DNA of 64,000 bases from Setoptus koraiensis. Its lineage: Eukaryota > Arthropoda. The stretch covers positions 1,178,001 through 1,242,000 of the forward strand of contig CM106586.1 in the NCBI GenBank assembly GCA_048013815.1. Reading direction: 5' to 3'. The notes beneath the pieces were generated by a model that saw only the letters and a program-made list of their open reading frames with translations, was not told the origin of the DNA and did no database searches. This document shows positions 14,294 to 24,585 of the stretch, piece by piece. The position numbers and the translations under genes were made by a program. How positions within the stretch are numbered: the first letter of the stretch is position 1; each line of letters starts with the position of its first letter.

Positions 14294-14326
<33 letters not shown>
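14292..14326. repeat. (GA)n microsatellite abutting a stop codon
   Basis: A pure AG dinucleotide run of about 35 bases that begins within the TAG stop codon (14291-14293) of the TGF-beta-like gene, so it forms the very start of its 3' UTR. Confidence 0.95.
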
Positions 14327-14329
<3 letters not shown>

Positions 14330-14373
14330 CGCATTACACACAATTGCACTGTAAACTAACTGTAATCTATGAG

Positions 14374-14379
14374 AATAAA
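14374..14379 (+). promoter_or_regulatory. Poly(A) signal AATAAA of the TGF-beta-like gene
   Basis: Canonical AATAAA about 80 bases after the stop, in the 161-base gap between two convergent genes. Inferred from position and motif. Confidence 0.6.
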
Positions 14380-14454
14380 TAATTGTATTATAAACTGATT
14401 GATGTCATCCCATCGCAGAATTCTGCAACAATGCGTTTCGACTAAACTCAATCA

Positions 14455-15627
14455 TTATTTTGCTGCCGCTTTCAGTCTCTTCAATACCTTGGACCAATAT
14501 TCAGGAGTAGTTTTCACTTCTCTGGTTTCTATTCTGAGCCTATCCTCTGGACTGGCATTGGCCAAGTATTTTTTCATGGCTTCAATATAGTCGACTACGC
14601 TCTCTAAATGGCGTCTGTCATATTCTTTTCTCTCGTCAGGTTTTAAATCACGCCACTGCGAAACAGCTACTTCGAGTTTGTTTTTTGGATTTGTAATTTG
14701 GCTATGGTCTAAAGCTGCCATTGTTTCAGCACAGAATACTAGATATGATGATCTTGCCGGTGGTAATGGTCTACCGAACATCCTATGTTCGTATTTCAAG
14801 TTGTCTTTCTCTGATATAGTTTGCTTCGATCGTTTTAGAGTAACATCTGGGTAGGCCGCTGTATATTCTGCGAGCTCTCGTTCATAACGTTCTTGTTCCT
14901 CTTTGGCTTTTCGAATCCAACGAAATTTTTTCTTGTCTGGCAAGAGAAGATAATCACGTCTTAGCAACTTTCTCGTGTTTTCATCCTTGGTTTCGATTTT
15001 ACTGATTTTACTGGCAACATAGAGTTGCACAGCTGAGTGTGGAGATTTAGGAGGTGGTGGACGGGCTGCTTTTAATTGTCTCTTTCTCTTTTTTACTTTT
15101 TGTAGTCCCTCTGCCGTAGGAGTATTTTCTATAAAGTGATCCAATTGCTTCTGATAAGCCTTCATATCTTCTTCATATTGATCTATGTATTTTTGTTTCT
15201 TATTCTCGGGCAAATTCTCGTATTTTTCCCTATACTTCTCTTTAGCTTGTCTAAGATCATCCTTGTTTGCATAAGTTTTTGAGCCAATTTTATGTTCAAT
15301 AAATCGTACTAAAGCTGTCTTTGGTTTTCTCGGTGGCGCAAATACTTTTTTGAGCATTGAATCAGAACTGGTTTTTAACTCGGCGACGACCTCGTTCAAT
15401 TTTCTAAATTTTCTTGCCCTTGAGATTAACTTTTCGCCTAGAAGTTGGCAATCTGAATTCGAATAGGGACCAAATTTTATTGCGTCCCAGTCGATTATTT
15501 TCAATATCTTTGTATAAGGTCTATCTATTGATGCGTCAGGGTGATTCTCAATCCTGTCGAGGAGTGTCCCGACGTCACCATTAGTCCATTTGGCAGGAAT
15601 GTCATTTGTCTTGGTGTTGTTTTCCAT
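14455..15627 (-). CDS. Ubtf-like: UBF-like nucleolar transcription factor, three HMG boxes
   Basis: An intronless frame of 390 residues from the ATG at 15627 (the frame extends two codons further, but only to a TTG). The N-terminus carries the UBF signature WTNGDVGTLLDRIEN, then IDWDAIKFGPYS and RARKFRKLNEVV, which match the dimerisation region of UBF. It is followed by HMG-type blocks at about 98-170 (PPRKPKTALVRFIEHK), 195-265 (PPPPKSPHSAVQLYVASK) and 288-365 (GRPLPPARSSYLVF). In vertebrates UBF bends rDNA and supports RNA polymerase I transcription in the nucleolus; the same role here is inference. It is shorter than human UBF (764 residues, six boxes) and lacks the acidic tail. It is convergent with the TGF-beta-like gene, with 161 bases between the two stop codons. 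Confidence 0.8.
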   Translation of the reverse strand: MENNTKTNDIPAKWTNGDVGTLLDRIENHPDASIDRPYTKILKIIDWDAIKFGPYSNSDCQLLGEKLISRARKFRKLNEVVAELKTSSDSMLKKVFAPPRKPKTALVRFIEHKIGSKTYANKDDLRQAKEKYREKYENLPENKKQKYIDQYEEDMKAYQKQLDHFIENTPTAEGLQKVKKRKRQLKAARPPPPKSPHSAVQLYVASKISKIETKDENTRKLLRRDYLLLPDKKKFRWIRKAKEEQERYERELAEYTAAYPDVTLKRSKQTISEKDNLKYEHRMFGRPLPPARSSYLVFCAETMAALDHSQITNPKNKLEVAVSQWRDLKPDERKEYDRRHLESVVDYIEAMKKYLANASPEDRLRIETREVKTTPEYWSKVLKRLKAAAK

Positions 15628-17321
15628 CGTCAATAAATTGGTCTGATATAATAATGATATTGATAATAATTAAGTGCAAATTAATATAATTAAAGAGTTA
15701 AAATTAAAATAAATTAAACATGGCTCTCAACAGGCTGTCTATGCAGTTCTGGTCAGCTGCAAGTACCATGCATGCAATAATTTTTGAGCATCTCTAATTC
15801 AAGCATCGATGGGAGAATAAACGTTGAATTTAGTGCCATGTCATTAAAGAGCTGTGCTTGTGGAATCTCTAAACTCCCATCAACGGTATTTTCTGTTCAC
15901 AGACAAACAAAATTGCTTCTTACTGCTTGATATAAAAGAAGCGCGTTAACAGGGCGCGAAATTCAATGTGGAAATCATTCAGAATGATTCATTCTCAACC
16001 GCGCTTCCCCGTCCCCACATGCCAATCTAATGATATTGAATTCTGTATTCGCAAGTATTCGCTGATTCAATTTGAACGATCCTCTCGGAGTAGTCCCATC
16101 CACGATGGTTGCCTCGAAGAGGTGTAGACAAAATTCTAGCTAAACCTTCAATCATTGATTAGCTGATGATGATGTAGTTTGGGCTAGAGCGAGGGGACTG
16201 TATTTACTTGTTAATTACTTTCATAACCCTACAATACGCCTGGTTGCTTTGGCGATACTGAGTGCCACACTGAGGAATCTCAGTTTCGACAGTTCGAGAG
16301 TAGGAAAAGTCCACAAGAAAGAGCCTTGGCTTCAGGAAGGAAAAGTAATCGACTTGGTCAACAAATGTTTATTCGGCGGAAGAAGAAATCGACATTCATC
16401 CGGATTGGAGAGGCTAGATACATCGATACATCTATCTCCCTATGTAAAGCATGGGAAAGGTCTTTGATCGATCGCATCGAGAAATCGCGCCGCCTAAACT
16501 TGATATACACCCAGTGACATTCATGTAATTTTACGAAATGAATAGTGAATGGTGATTAAATCGTTAAACTTATCTCGTGTTACCACTGTCCCATTTTTAT
16601 GCGATACTTAACACAGCTAACATATGTTACATTGATTGCTGCTATAAAATGTCATGCCGAGCACAAAGTGTTTGAATTATAAAGATGCATCTAGAGACAA
16701 TCTTTTGAAAGGTGAGCCTGCGTTTGAAAGATTATTGCTTCCATAAATGACAAAGAATTGATGATCAAATATCGAAAACTGTGACTCTTAACGCTCATTC
16801 TCAAGATGACATTTTCAGCTCTGAAAATGTACATCTATTTCTTATCTGTGCTTTGATCGAACGGTAGTCTTTCCATGCTCGAACGTGCAATCTCGATGAA
16901 CTTGAGATTGACAGTTGCAACATTCGTGCCGACTGTCATGTTTGGCTATCGTTATCGGGATATTTTGTGATAACTTTCATTTCGCAACCCATTACATTAT
17001 TCCAATAAAAGTTATCAAATTTCAATCAAACACGCCTGCGCACTTAGTCTCATCAACAAAGGAAACCATTGCTCTTAGCTAATATGCTCTGGCTCTGACG
17101 ATTGTTCGATGCTCTGGCTCTGACAATTGTTCGATGCTCTGCCGTCGATAGTTTCTTTTGGAACATTTGTAATCATTTTAGTCTTCTTTAGAATAATAGA
17201 GAGTACAAGGTTTTTTGAAAATCATTATCATTTCAACAGAAGCAATAACATCGCGTCTATTGTCCACATTGTCGAAAATTGATCGAGTCGAAAACGGAAA
17301 AAAACAAATATTCAAACCAAA
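15628..17321. other. Intergenic, no supported gene
   Basis: AT-rich sequence between the divergently transcribed UBF-like and Cys-cluster genes. Only short frames without family resemblance. It contains one small 25-base tandem repeat near its right end. Confidence 0.6.
17085..17141. repeat. 25-base tandem repeat, about 2.3 units
   Basis: Two units reading TGCTCTGGCTCTGACG... differ by one base, followed by a partial third unit. Read directly. Confidence 0.9.
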
Positions 17322-17869
17322 ATGTCCAACGGTAAATAATAAACTTCGTTATATCTCTTAAGATTATCCACATTTAATAACTTCTCAGTAAAGTCAAGTA
17401 TTTATCACGTTATTGTATTTCTTCGAATCTCCAGAATACGTCAACCCAAATTATCTACCTCCGCCTTATGACGGGGGTACCCCTCTGGGAGGAATGCAGA
17501 ATCAAACGACAAACAAACTCGATGAGCCACGAAACTATCCATTTTATGTGCCTCAAATGCCGCAAGTTCAACATACGCAAATAACGCCATACATGCAGCC
17601 TATTCCAAACAATGGCTCCACACATGTCGCAGTAACCACCGATATCAGAAAAGGGGCTCAATGTTGCTGCTGCTGTTGCACTTGTCCATGTTGGGTTTGT
17701 ATGACAATTATATTGGTAAGTTGGCGAAAAGTATTCCAATCATCAGCTTATACTACATGAACTGGGTTATTTGTAAACTAATTTTTCTTTCTTAACGTCC
17801 GTCCTGTATCAGGTACCAATGTTGATTTTTCTTTTAGTGGCTATTGGAGCCAACATTATATCCCGATGA
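17322..17869 (+). CDS. Small proline-rich protein with cysteine cluster and C-terminal membrane segment
   Basis: Three exons with good splice sites: 17322-17331 (ATG plus three codons), 17435-17715, 17813-17869; 115 residues in total. The N-terminus is rich in Pro, Asn and Gln, with a PPPY motif (WW-domain ligand type) near residue 10. Then comes CCCCCCTCPCWVC, followed by a hydrophobic stretch (TIILVPMLIFLLVAIGA) and a short tail ending SR. The layout suggests a tail-anchored or palmitoylated membrane protein with a cytoplasmic N-terminus. It resembles CYSTM/proline-rich cysteine-cluster proteins in style, but I cannot name a family. The PPPY motif could recruit a Nedd4-type ligase (inference). 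The gene lies between the UBF-like gene and the sphingomyelinase D-like gene. Confidence 0.7.
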
Positions 17870-18584
17870 AATATGATACAGTTGAAAAAATGAGGAAGAT
17901 ATGGAAATGAAAGATTTTGATACATCGAGCGAAGCCGACCTATTCCATTCCGACTTTCTATCAACAGTTGTCTTGTCATTCAAATCAACGTTGTGCTGGC
18001 CATCACCTGACACCTTCATAATCAAGCGACCAGATCTTCTTCCCAGTGAAGATCGCTATATCACATGCTACTGTAAAACCACATTAAACCTTATAACTCG
18101 TTCGTTGCTTGTATGATCCAATGCAACAACTGATAACCTATTTCAAATCAAACTGAATTTCGTATATCTTTTTCAGATGCATCATGTTAATGGTCTGAAG
18201 TTTTCTTTCAATCAATGAAATACGACGCGACGGATAGTTCAAACAATGTAACAACTAGCTTTATTTCATTTCGCGATATATTGTCGGAAATCAACCAGAT
18301 CAACCATTTTCTAAGTCATTTCGATAACGACCATTGCAAATGACTTGAAATTGTTCCAAAAATGACGAGCGTCCATTTTGGCCTTCTGCAAACTATCATC
18401 ACCAAATTCTATTATTCGTATCAATTTCTAAAATTTTTGAGTAGCCTTAGATTCATCATCACTGACCTTCTGCAGTGATTTTGCTGGATAAGATGAACGA
18501 TACAACAATAATTAATAACGATGAAAATTTGAAATTCGTATATATCATAATAGATATTAAAAAGGAATATGAGGTGTGTGAGCA
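17870..18584. other. Intergenic, no supported gene
   Basis: AT-rich sequence between two convergent genes, probably both 3' UTRs. The frames seen are short and lack recognisable content. Confidence 0.6.
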
Positions 18585-20093
18585 CTAGCGCTCTCGATAC
18601 TGATTTTTTTTGCGACTTAACAATTTACCTAACAAAAGATTTCCCAAATCGAGCAGAGCTTCGGGAGTTTGCGAAACGTATCTACTAAACGAATATTTAG
18701 TATTGTCGACAACACTGGCGGCATCCTTGAGAGTGGGCAAAGACTTCCTTTGGTTTGTGAAATATGGCATTCTCAGTCGCTCAAAGGGATCGTCCAACAA
18801 ATTAGCCATGCGGTATCTATCTCTGAACTCCGGTTCTTGCAACACCTCTAACGTTCTCTCGGGGTGGTTAGTGATGATAGCATCAATTCCGAACCTGTAC
18901 GAACAAGAATCGGACACAAATGTGTAAATTGGCGTAATTAATGAATATGCAAAGTTGATCGTTGTTAGCTGAATAATGTATGATATTTTTCATGACATAA
19001 ACTTTGTCTGATGATAAGACGAAAGACTTACCCCAGCACCTTTCTCATGTGTACAATAAGATCCACCGTCCAAAAGTAGATCTTCTTAAAGAATTGGCCC
19101 TGGTCTCTGGCGAGTGCGGCCTCTTTAAGTCTGCCGAAATCTCGCAAGAAACTGCCACAATTTGTTATTCCATCTCCTTGCCAGATGTTAGTTGTTACAT
19201 TATTGAATTGGCGCCACATACCTAATATGTCTCCAACAGGATCGTTCATGCTAACATCAAAGCCAACGTTTCGTTGTAGATTTACCATATTGTTTGTATT
19301 GACATGTTCCAAGAAACTGCCAATGAGATATTTATCTTGGACATGATTGACGCACAGAATTATTTTGACAAATCTTGGCCCATTTCCGTATATGTATTTA
19401 TCTATTAGTTTGGCTAGATGAATACCCGCTGCCGTTTTACTTTGTTCACTCAAATTACTCAATTTTAAATCAAGCATGATCAACGTCAGATCATTTGGAT
19501 ACGAATGATGGACACCTGATGATATAATAGTGACACAAGATAATGGAAGGACGAACAATCAGTTTCAGCTAACTTTACTAGAAAGTGAATTTAAGTAACC
19601 AGAAAAAGTGTTAGTTGCGTTTCTATATACTTGTGTCAGTGATTGTGGCCAAATATTTGAGATATTTCACGAAACTTTCCTGATAGGTGCAATGTCTGGT
19701 GCAATCGCAGGGTAGTCCGTGAAAAACTTCTTTTGGATAGCCATCTTTGTCGAAGACTACGTCAATTTCTAGAGCATTAGCACCTGCCCTAAATAGTAAA
19801 AGGACAATCAAATATTAACCATTATCATCTGTTGTGAGTTAATGCGCATTAATGCTATTGATTTGACAGTTAAAGTTGACTCACTTAAGTGATTCATGGA
19901 TTTCTTTGAATGAGTTTGCCATGTGAGCTATATTCCAGAATGGTATTCGATCATCTTTAGCTGCAACAATTGCTCCTCCAATTGTAGCTGTTGCAGTGTA
20001 ATTATCATAATAGTTTTGTCCAATAACAGTTCCAACGCAAAAAACAAATCCTATCCATATCGGAATCCAAAGCGTCCACATTAATGAAACCAT
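18585..20093 (-). CDS. Sphingomyelinase D / SicTox-like phospholipase D
   Basis: Four exons with GT-AG junctions that keep frame: 20093-19885, 19788-19631, 19515-19032, 18894-18585; 386 residues. The start ATG (20093) opens a signal peptide or signal anchor (LWIPIWIGFVFCVGTVIG). The family's active-site motifs are present in order: IAHM (His57), ALEIDVVFD (Glu77, Asp79), HGLPCDC (His93, with the loop cysteines), LIMLDLK (Asp138, Lys140), then WQGDGITNC, FWTVD and ITNHPE. These enzymes are Mg-dependent TIM-barrel proteins of the GDPD/SMase D superfamily that remove choline from sphingomyelin or lysophosphatidylcholine, usually by forming a cyclic phosphate. Ticks and mites carry relatives as well as spiders. 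The gene reads whole. A C-terminal extension of about 55 residues goes beyond the usual spider form. Whether it is a salivary, venom-like or housekeeping enzyme cannot be told from sequence. Confidence 0.88.
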
Positions 20094-21573
20094 ACCTGGA
20101 TGATACGTTGGACTTGAAAATGTTAAAATGAAAAATGATTTGCTGGCCAGCTCAGAACATTTCATTTGTTGCTCTGTCTATTATTTGGCAATGTTACAAT
20201 GTATCAAGATAGTAGTATTAAATGGTTGTTACGCACAGACAAGCAACAATAATAATTTATTTCAAGCATCATTGACTCTCCGACATGCATATTATCAAAG
20301 GACTGTGTGTGACTGTATAATTAGTCTAGAATTGGGAATTATATTGTTTTTTAGCGGACCATTTCATTAATTTTTATCCAGTACATTAATACATCATAAA
20401 CGAATATCATCATGTCGCCAAGCTGTTTGTATTATCTGTAAGTTACATAAACATACAGATTTTTCACTCGTCTGGGCCTGTTTTACGCTACAATTATTAC
20501 TACGACTGCTGTTGCGGCATAGTTAGTTATTTTCAGTCGAATTGACTTTTAATGAATTCGTTTTGACTGAGACTCCCATTTTGTCGTCTTACTACATACT
20601 TCCATACATACATGCATGTCATCAAAACATGTTTCTGTTTTTGCTAATTCCAAATACAGATCAATGTAGATGGAATCAGTAAAAACTCTCCAATGAGATG
20701 GAGATTCGAGATACCAATCAGCAGTAGTTTAGCATATCCCCGAGCACTTGTTGCTGTTACCTGTTACCAAGCTCAATTGAAGGTGCTATTCGTTGGCTAC
20801 AAGTTGCGTCGTCAAATGGCCGCTCTATCCTTGATACTGTACACGCTATACGGAATTTTATTACAGTAAACGATAATACATTTGTAAGAGTGCCAAGTGC
20901 AAATTAGTTACTACAAAGATTCAAACATCCATGGATGCACTCGACCGATTGATTGATCGGATCCAATCAAATCGAATAGAACAGGAAGAAACCAACGAGA
21001 TTCGCGAGACCATTTTCTCGCGGCCACTTGCTAATATTGGCTCTCGACCATTCTGAATCAAGCATGGAGAAGTTTGTCTAGAGGCGCAAAAATAATAATT
21101 AGACTTGTTATGTGTTATGTTTATTTAAACATTCAAAAATGTTGACTGACATGGAGATAATGAGAGTGGCGCGAAACATGGCGCTTTGTATAAAGATTCA
21201 TAGTTATTTAACTAAAGTAAATTAGCTTAATCATTGTCACATGACATTGATTGTGTGTGAATACACTGTCGTTCATTGAATCTATCCATAATACTGCTAT
21301 TTGCATCAGATTAAAAGAGATCCACATTGTTGTTTATGTGGCATTATTTCTCGTTTCGTTGTGAAAAGTGCCGGAATAGTTTCTATTTGTTCATTTTTTG
21401 GCAATAGGATGACGATGACGACAATGACAAGTGTACGAATAAGTATAAAAGTATAGTTGTCGAATAGTGAATCATTTTTGTTTTGTTGAATAATTAATTG
21501 TTATTTGTATTTGAAGTTAGTTTGTTAGATTTGATGAGTTAGTTAAAGGGAGATGACCAGATAATAATGATAA
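20094..21573. other. Intergenic, no supported gene
   Basis: The 5' flank of the sphingomyelinase D-like gene. AT-rich, with no long frame or family match. In the gene's own reading the frame continues upstream of 20093 to another ATG (20165), but that would bury the signal peptide, so I treat it as 5' UTR. Confidence 0.55.
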
Positions 21574-21777
21574 TTACCAATAATGTGGACAGTGACATTT
21601 TTTATCATCACTTATAACAATGGCGCCTTTCTTGTCTTTCAAGATGAACTTGCCCTTCAGAAACAAAATATCTGTTCCTTTTCCTTTGCCACATTCAACG
21701 AATGGTTGTATCTGGATCATAAGCATTATGGTCAGTGCGGCTAACATAATGATGATCGTTTTGCTGTTAGTGTGCAT
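21574..21777 (-). CDS. Small secreted peptide, 67 residues, unknown
   Basis: A single frame from an ATG at 21777. Residues 1-29 form a clear signal peptide (IIIMLAALTIMLMIQIQPFVEC). The remainder is short, Lys- and Gly-rich, basic, and ends KKCHCPHYW with two closely spaced cysteines; a third cysteine sits at the predicted cleavage point. I do not recognise a family. Size, charge and secretion would fit an antimicrobial or salivary-type peptide, but that is speculation. A donor-like GGTAAT overlaps the stop region, so the true C-terminus could continue in another exon. Confidence 0.45.
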   Translation of the reverse strand: MHTNSKTIIIMLAALTIMLMIQIQPFVECGKGKGTDILFLKGKFILKDKKGAIVISDDKKCHCPHYW

Positions 21778-23497
21778 ATTGTCTTGTTAGTTTGATTGCC
21801 GATTTAGAATCGAAATTGGTGATTAGTTCGGTGTGTGATGATTGGGAATCTTCTTGGTTCTTTTGGTTTCTTGATTCTAGGCTTTTGTTTGCTATTTTCT
21901 TGTCAAGACTGATTAGATTACTACTCAAAGCGAATTACTTGTACACACTGTTATTGTCGAACAATCAACTGTGACATTATGAAACATATAATCATTGACC
22001 AATTCTTTTTATACCATCTAGCTATAGATTGAACTAGATTGTCCGCTCCAAGATTGCGAGCATAGTAATTCTCAGCATAATGTTTCAATAGTTTCCACTG
22101 TGGATGTAAGGGAGTCACATTGTTACATAAGCCAGCTAGTGAACCCACAAGAATATTGTGTTCAGTGACTCAGGGTGATAAGATGGATAAATAAATCGAT
22201 ACACTTTTAAGGCGTAATAATTTTCAGTTGCATGTGTATCCCCTCAAATACGAAATAGACATTGCTCGAACCATTTGCATCTATGAGATAAATCTAGATT
22301 ACAGTGACAAGCGTGAGACAAAGTGGTGCTTGTTTGGCCATGTATATCACAAAAAGTCTCAAGTCATACAATTTATGCAAATAAACTATCACCTCCATTG
22401 GTTTGTTTATTAGATTGCTTGTTGTTGCATGAGAGTTGCTGCTACTGTTGTTGTTGTTGTTGTTGCCGTTACTGCTGTTGTTGCAGAGACAAAACTGGCT
22501 TCGATTTACTCACGTAGGCTTCAATGTCTCACAATCTCCAACGGACCAATTGGAGATTAGTTGCAAAAACAAACATTAGACTGATTTAATTGACACCAGT
22601 CTGATTGTGTACACTTGTGACACCCTGCCATTGTTGTTGCGTAGGTTGATTACTTTTATTGGAATAGTTAATTGGTCAGAGACAGTGTCACTTATTATGT
22701 CTAGCCAAGACCCTCTCATAGGATTAACCCAGCTAAGTCTTTAACAATGACTACTAGAGTCCGCCGACAAGTAAAACAATCAACGGTGTAAAGGTTACGG
22801 GCAGTAGAGCCTTGAATAATTTATTGTTCAATATAGTAATTACAGAGGTAATAGTTTTTCTCTTGATAGACATATTTTTGGTGGTTTTCTCACTTGTGCA
22901 CATACAATAATAATAATACAAGTACACAGTTCGATATCTCTATCTTCTCACTTCAAATATACTCGTTGTTTAGTAATGCCACTACAATGAATCGGCTTTA
23001 TTTCAACGCGTCTCATGACAAAGAAAAAAATATGTGACAAGATTATGAGAATATTTCAGATAATATCTTGAAGGCAAGCCAAACATTTCCTTGAATTCGG
23101 CTGGAAGATTGCATTTAAGCATATGTTTACATCATTAAGGATCGTGGTTGTACAATGTAAAGCCAGGCAGTATTATAATTGGAGTTGGACATGATAATTG
23201 TGACTGCGATATTCCATCGGATTGATCCATCTAGGGTCGGTTAATTTTCGGCTTAGTAGTTGTCGATCGAGATTGGGCATCGAGCTCGTGATTGACAACA
23301 GGGTTTCTGGACTAGATTTCTGTATTGAGAACTTTCCAGAGTAGAGTAAGCGCATGATCAATGTCGATCGATTTTGTATACTTGTTCACAAATAGATACT
23401 TGAATAATATTCGTAACACAACTTGTCAGTCCGGTGACAGACAATATTATGGGTCACTGATTCATTTTATTTGTTAGGTCGTTTTGCTAGCATGTCA
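21778..23497. other. Intergenic, no supported gene
   Basis: Contains a TTG triplet tract (about 22440-22490). A short minus-strand frame near 22148-21951 has protein-like composition but no ATG and no family match. Otherwise nothing I can support. Confidence 0.5.
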
Positions 23498-24142
23498 TCA
23501 TATTGTGGCCAATTTTCTATGATCAATTTTATCCAAGTTTATCAAAGGTTTCAGTTGATCGGCAAATGAGTGTATCTCTGTCGCTATCTGTTCATTGCTC
23601 GCTGGTGCCACAACCGACAACTCTACGAGATGAGACTTGGTAATAGGAGAAAGTTGCTCTATTGAGGGCGGATTCATTAGTTTGAGTACCTTTGAAACAG
23701 TGGCTCTGATACGACCCTTTCTGAACGACCAACCTTGTAGAATGAATTCGTAGTCACATTTGAAACCGAGATCTTGAAGGAATGAGGCGGCATTTGGTGA
23801 ACAATTTATGTCAACACACGTTCTCACCATTGTCAATCTGCTTTTGTCACCAATTTCAGGATTGCCCAAATAACACATACTCCATGGTGTCGACGCTGAA
23901 TCAATGGGCCTCCTTAATCTAACACTGACAGCCGTGGTATTTTGTGCATTCTTAATTGAGTATACCATCTCGTGATCCTTGAACACGACTAGGCCGGCCT
24001 CGGCATCATCGCACAATCCCTTCAATCGGTGTATCAGAATCCCTGTCGATTCGTCTAAGATAGATCCCTGGAGTAGATATTCCTGTTGAGGAGCTCTCCT
24101 ATTTAGTGACGACTGCACATTTGTTGATTGTTCCGAGGTCAT
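23498..24142 (-). CDS. MED18: Mediator complex subunit 18
   Basis: An intronless frame of 214 residues from an ATG at 24142, matching the usual MED18 length (about 208). Family blocks appear in order: QEYLLQGSILDES, LIHRLKGLCDD, FKDHEMVYSIK, PWSMCYLGNPEIGDKSR, LGFKCDYEFILQG, FRKGRI, HLVELSVVAPA and FADQLKPLINLDKID. MED18 belongs to the Mediator head module, where it pairs with MED20 as a beta-barrel and contacts RNA polymerase II. A poly(A) signal (TTTATT on the plus strand, 23466) lies just downstream. It is head to head with the nucleotide-sugar transporter. An upstream ATG frame (24323-24099) overlaps its start out of frame. Confidence 0.93.
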   Translation of the reverse strand: MTSEQSTNVQSSLNRRAPQQEYLLQGSILDESTGILIHRLKGLCDDAEAGLVVFKDHEMVYSIKNAQNTTAVSVRLRRPIDSASTPWSMCYLGNPEIGDKSRLTMVRTCVDINCSPNAASFLQDLGFKCDYEFILQGWSFRKGRIRATVSKVLKLMNPPSIEQLSPITKSHLVELSVVAPASNEQIATEIHSFADQLKPLINLDKIDHRKLATI

Positions 24143-24585
24143 TATAAATATGCCTTATTATTGTATCAGAGGTGCTAATTGCCGTAACAAACAAAATCAA
24201 TCTAACAGTAACGAGTGTGAGTGCCAAAAGTGTTTTGCCTATAGATAACATGCTCACAAGCAAATAACGTAGTTTCTGTGAGCGCGAAATTTCGAAATAA
24301 TCGTGAATAATTCTTGGTGGCATTATTCACAGTGAATATGCAGGTAAATTCATCCATGAATATGTGTATCTCGTGGCATGAATTCCTTGCGAATATTTAC
24401 ATGTAACTATGAATATTCGCCGTCGAGATTTTTTTGAATTTCGTCCTTGTAAACAAACTCGCGATAGAATTTGCATTTGATTTTCGAGTTAAAACTGGAA
24501 ATCATGTCATAATTTTTTACATTTAACTAAACTGTTATAGTACTACTGTCTGTATAAACTTACCTATATTGTTAACAGACCAAAG
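24143..24585. promoter_or_regulatory. Shared 5' region of MED18 and the SLC35D-like gene
   Basis: A 443-base gap between two divergent start codons, so it should hold both promoters or a bidirectional one. An intron-like acceptor (TTGTTAACAG) ends 7 bases before the transporter ATG, suggesting a 5' UTR intron. No firm TATA box assigned. Confidence 0.45.

Noticed and set aside
21951-22148. Minus-strand frame with protein-like text (PLHPQWKLLKHYAENYYARN)
   Set aside because: Starts at GTG, has an in-frame stop a few codons upstream, and matches no family I recognise; could be an exon but unsupported.
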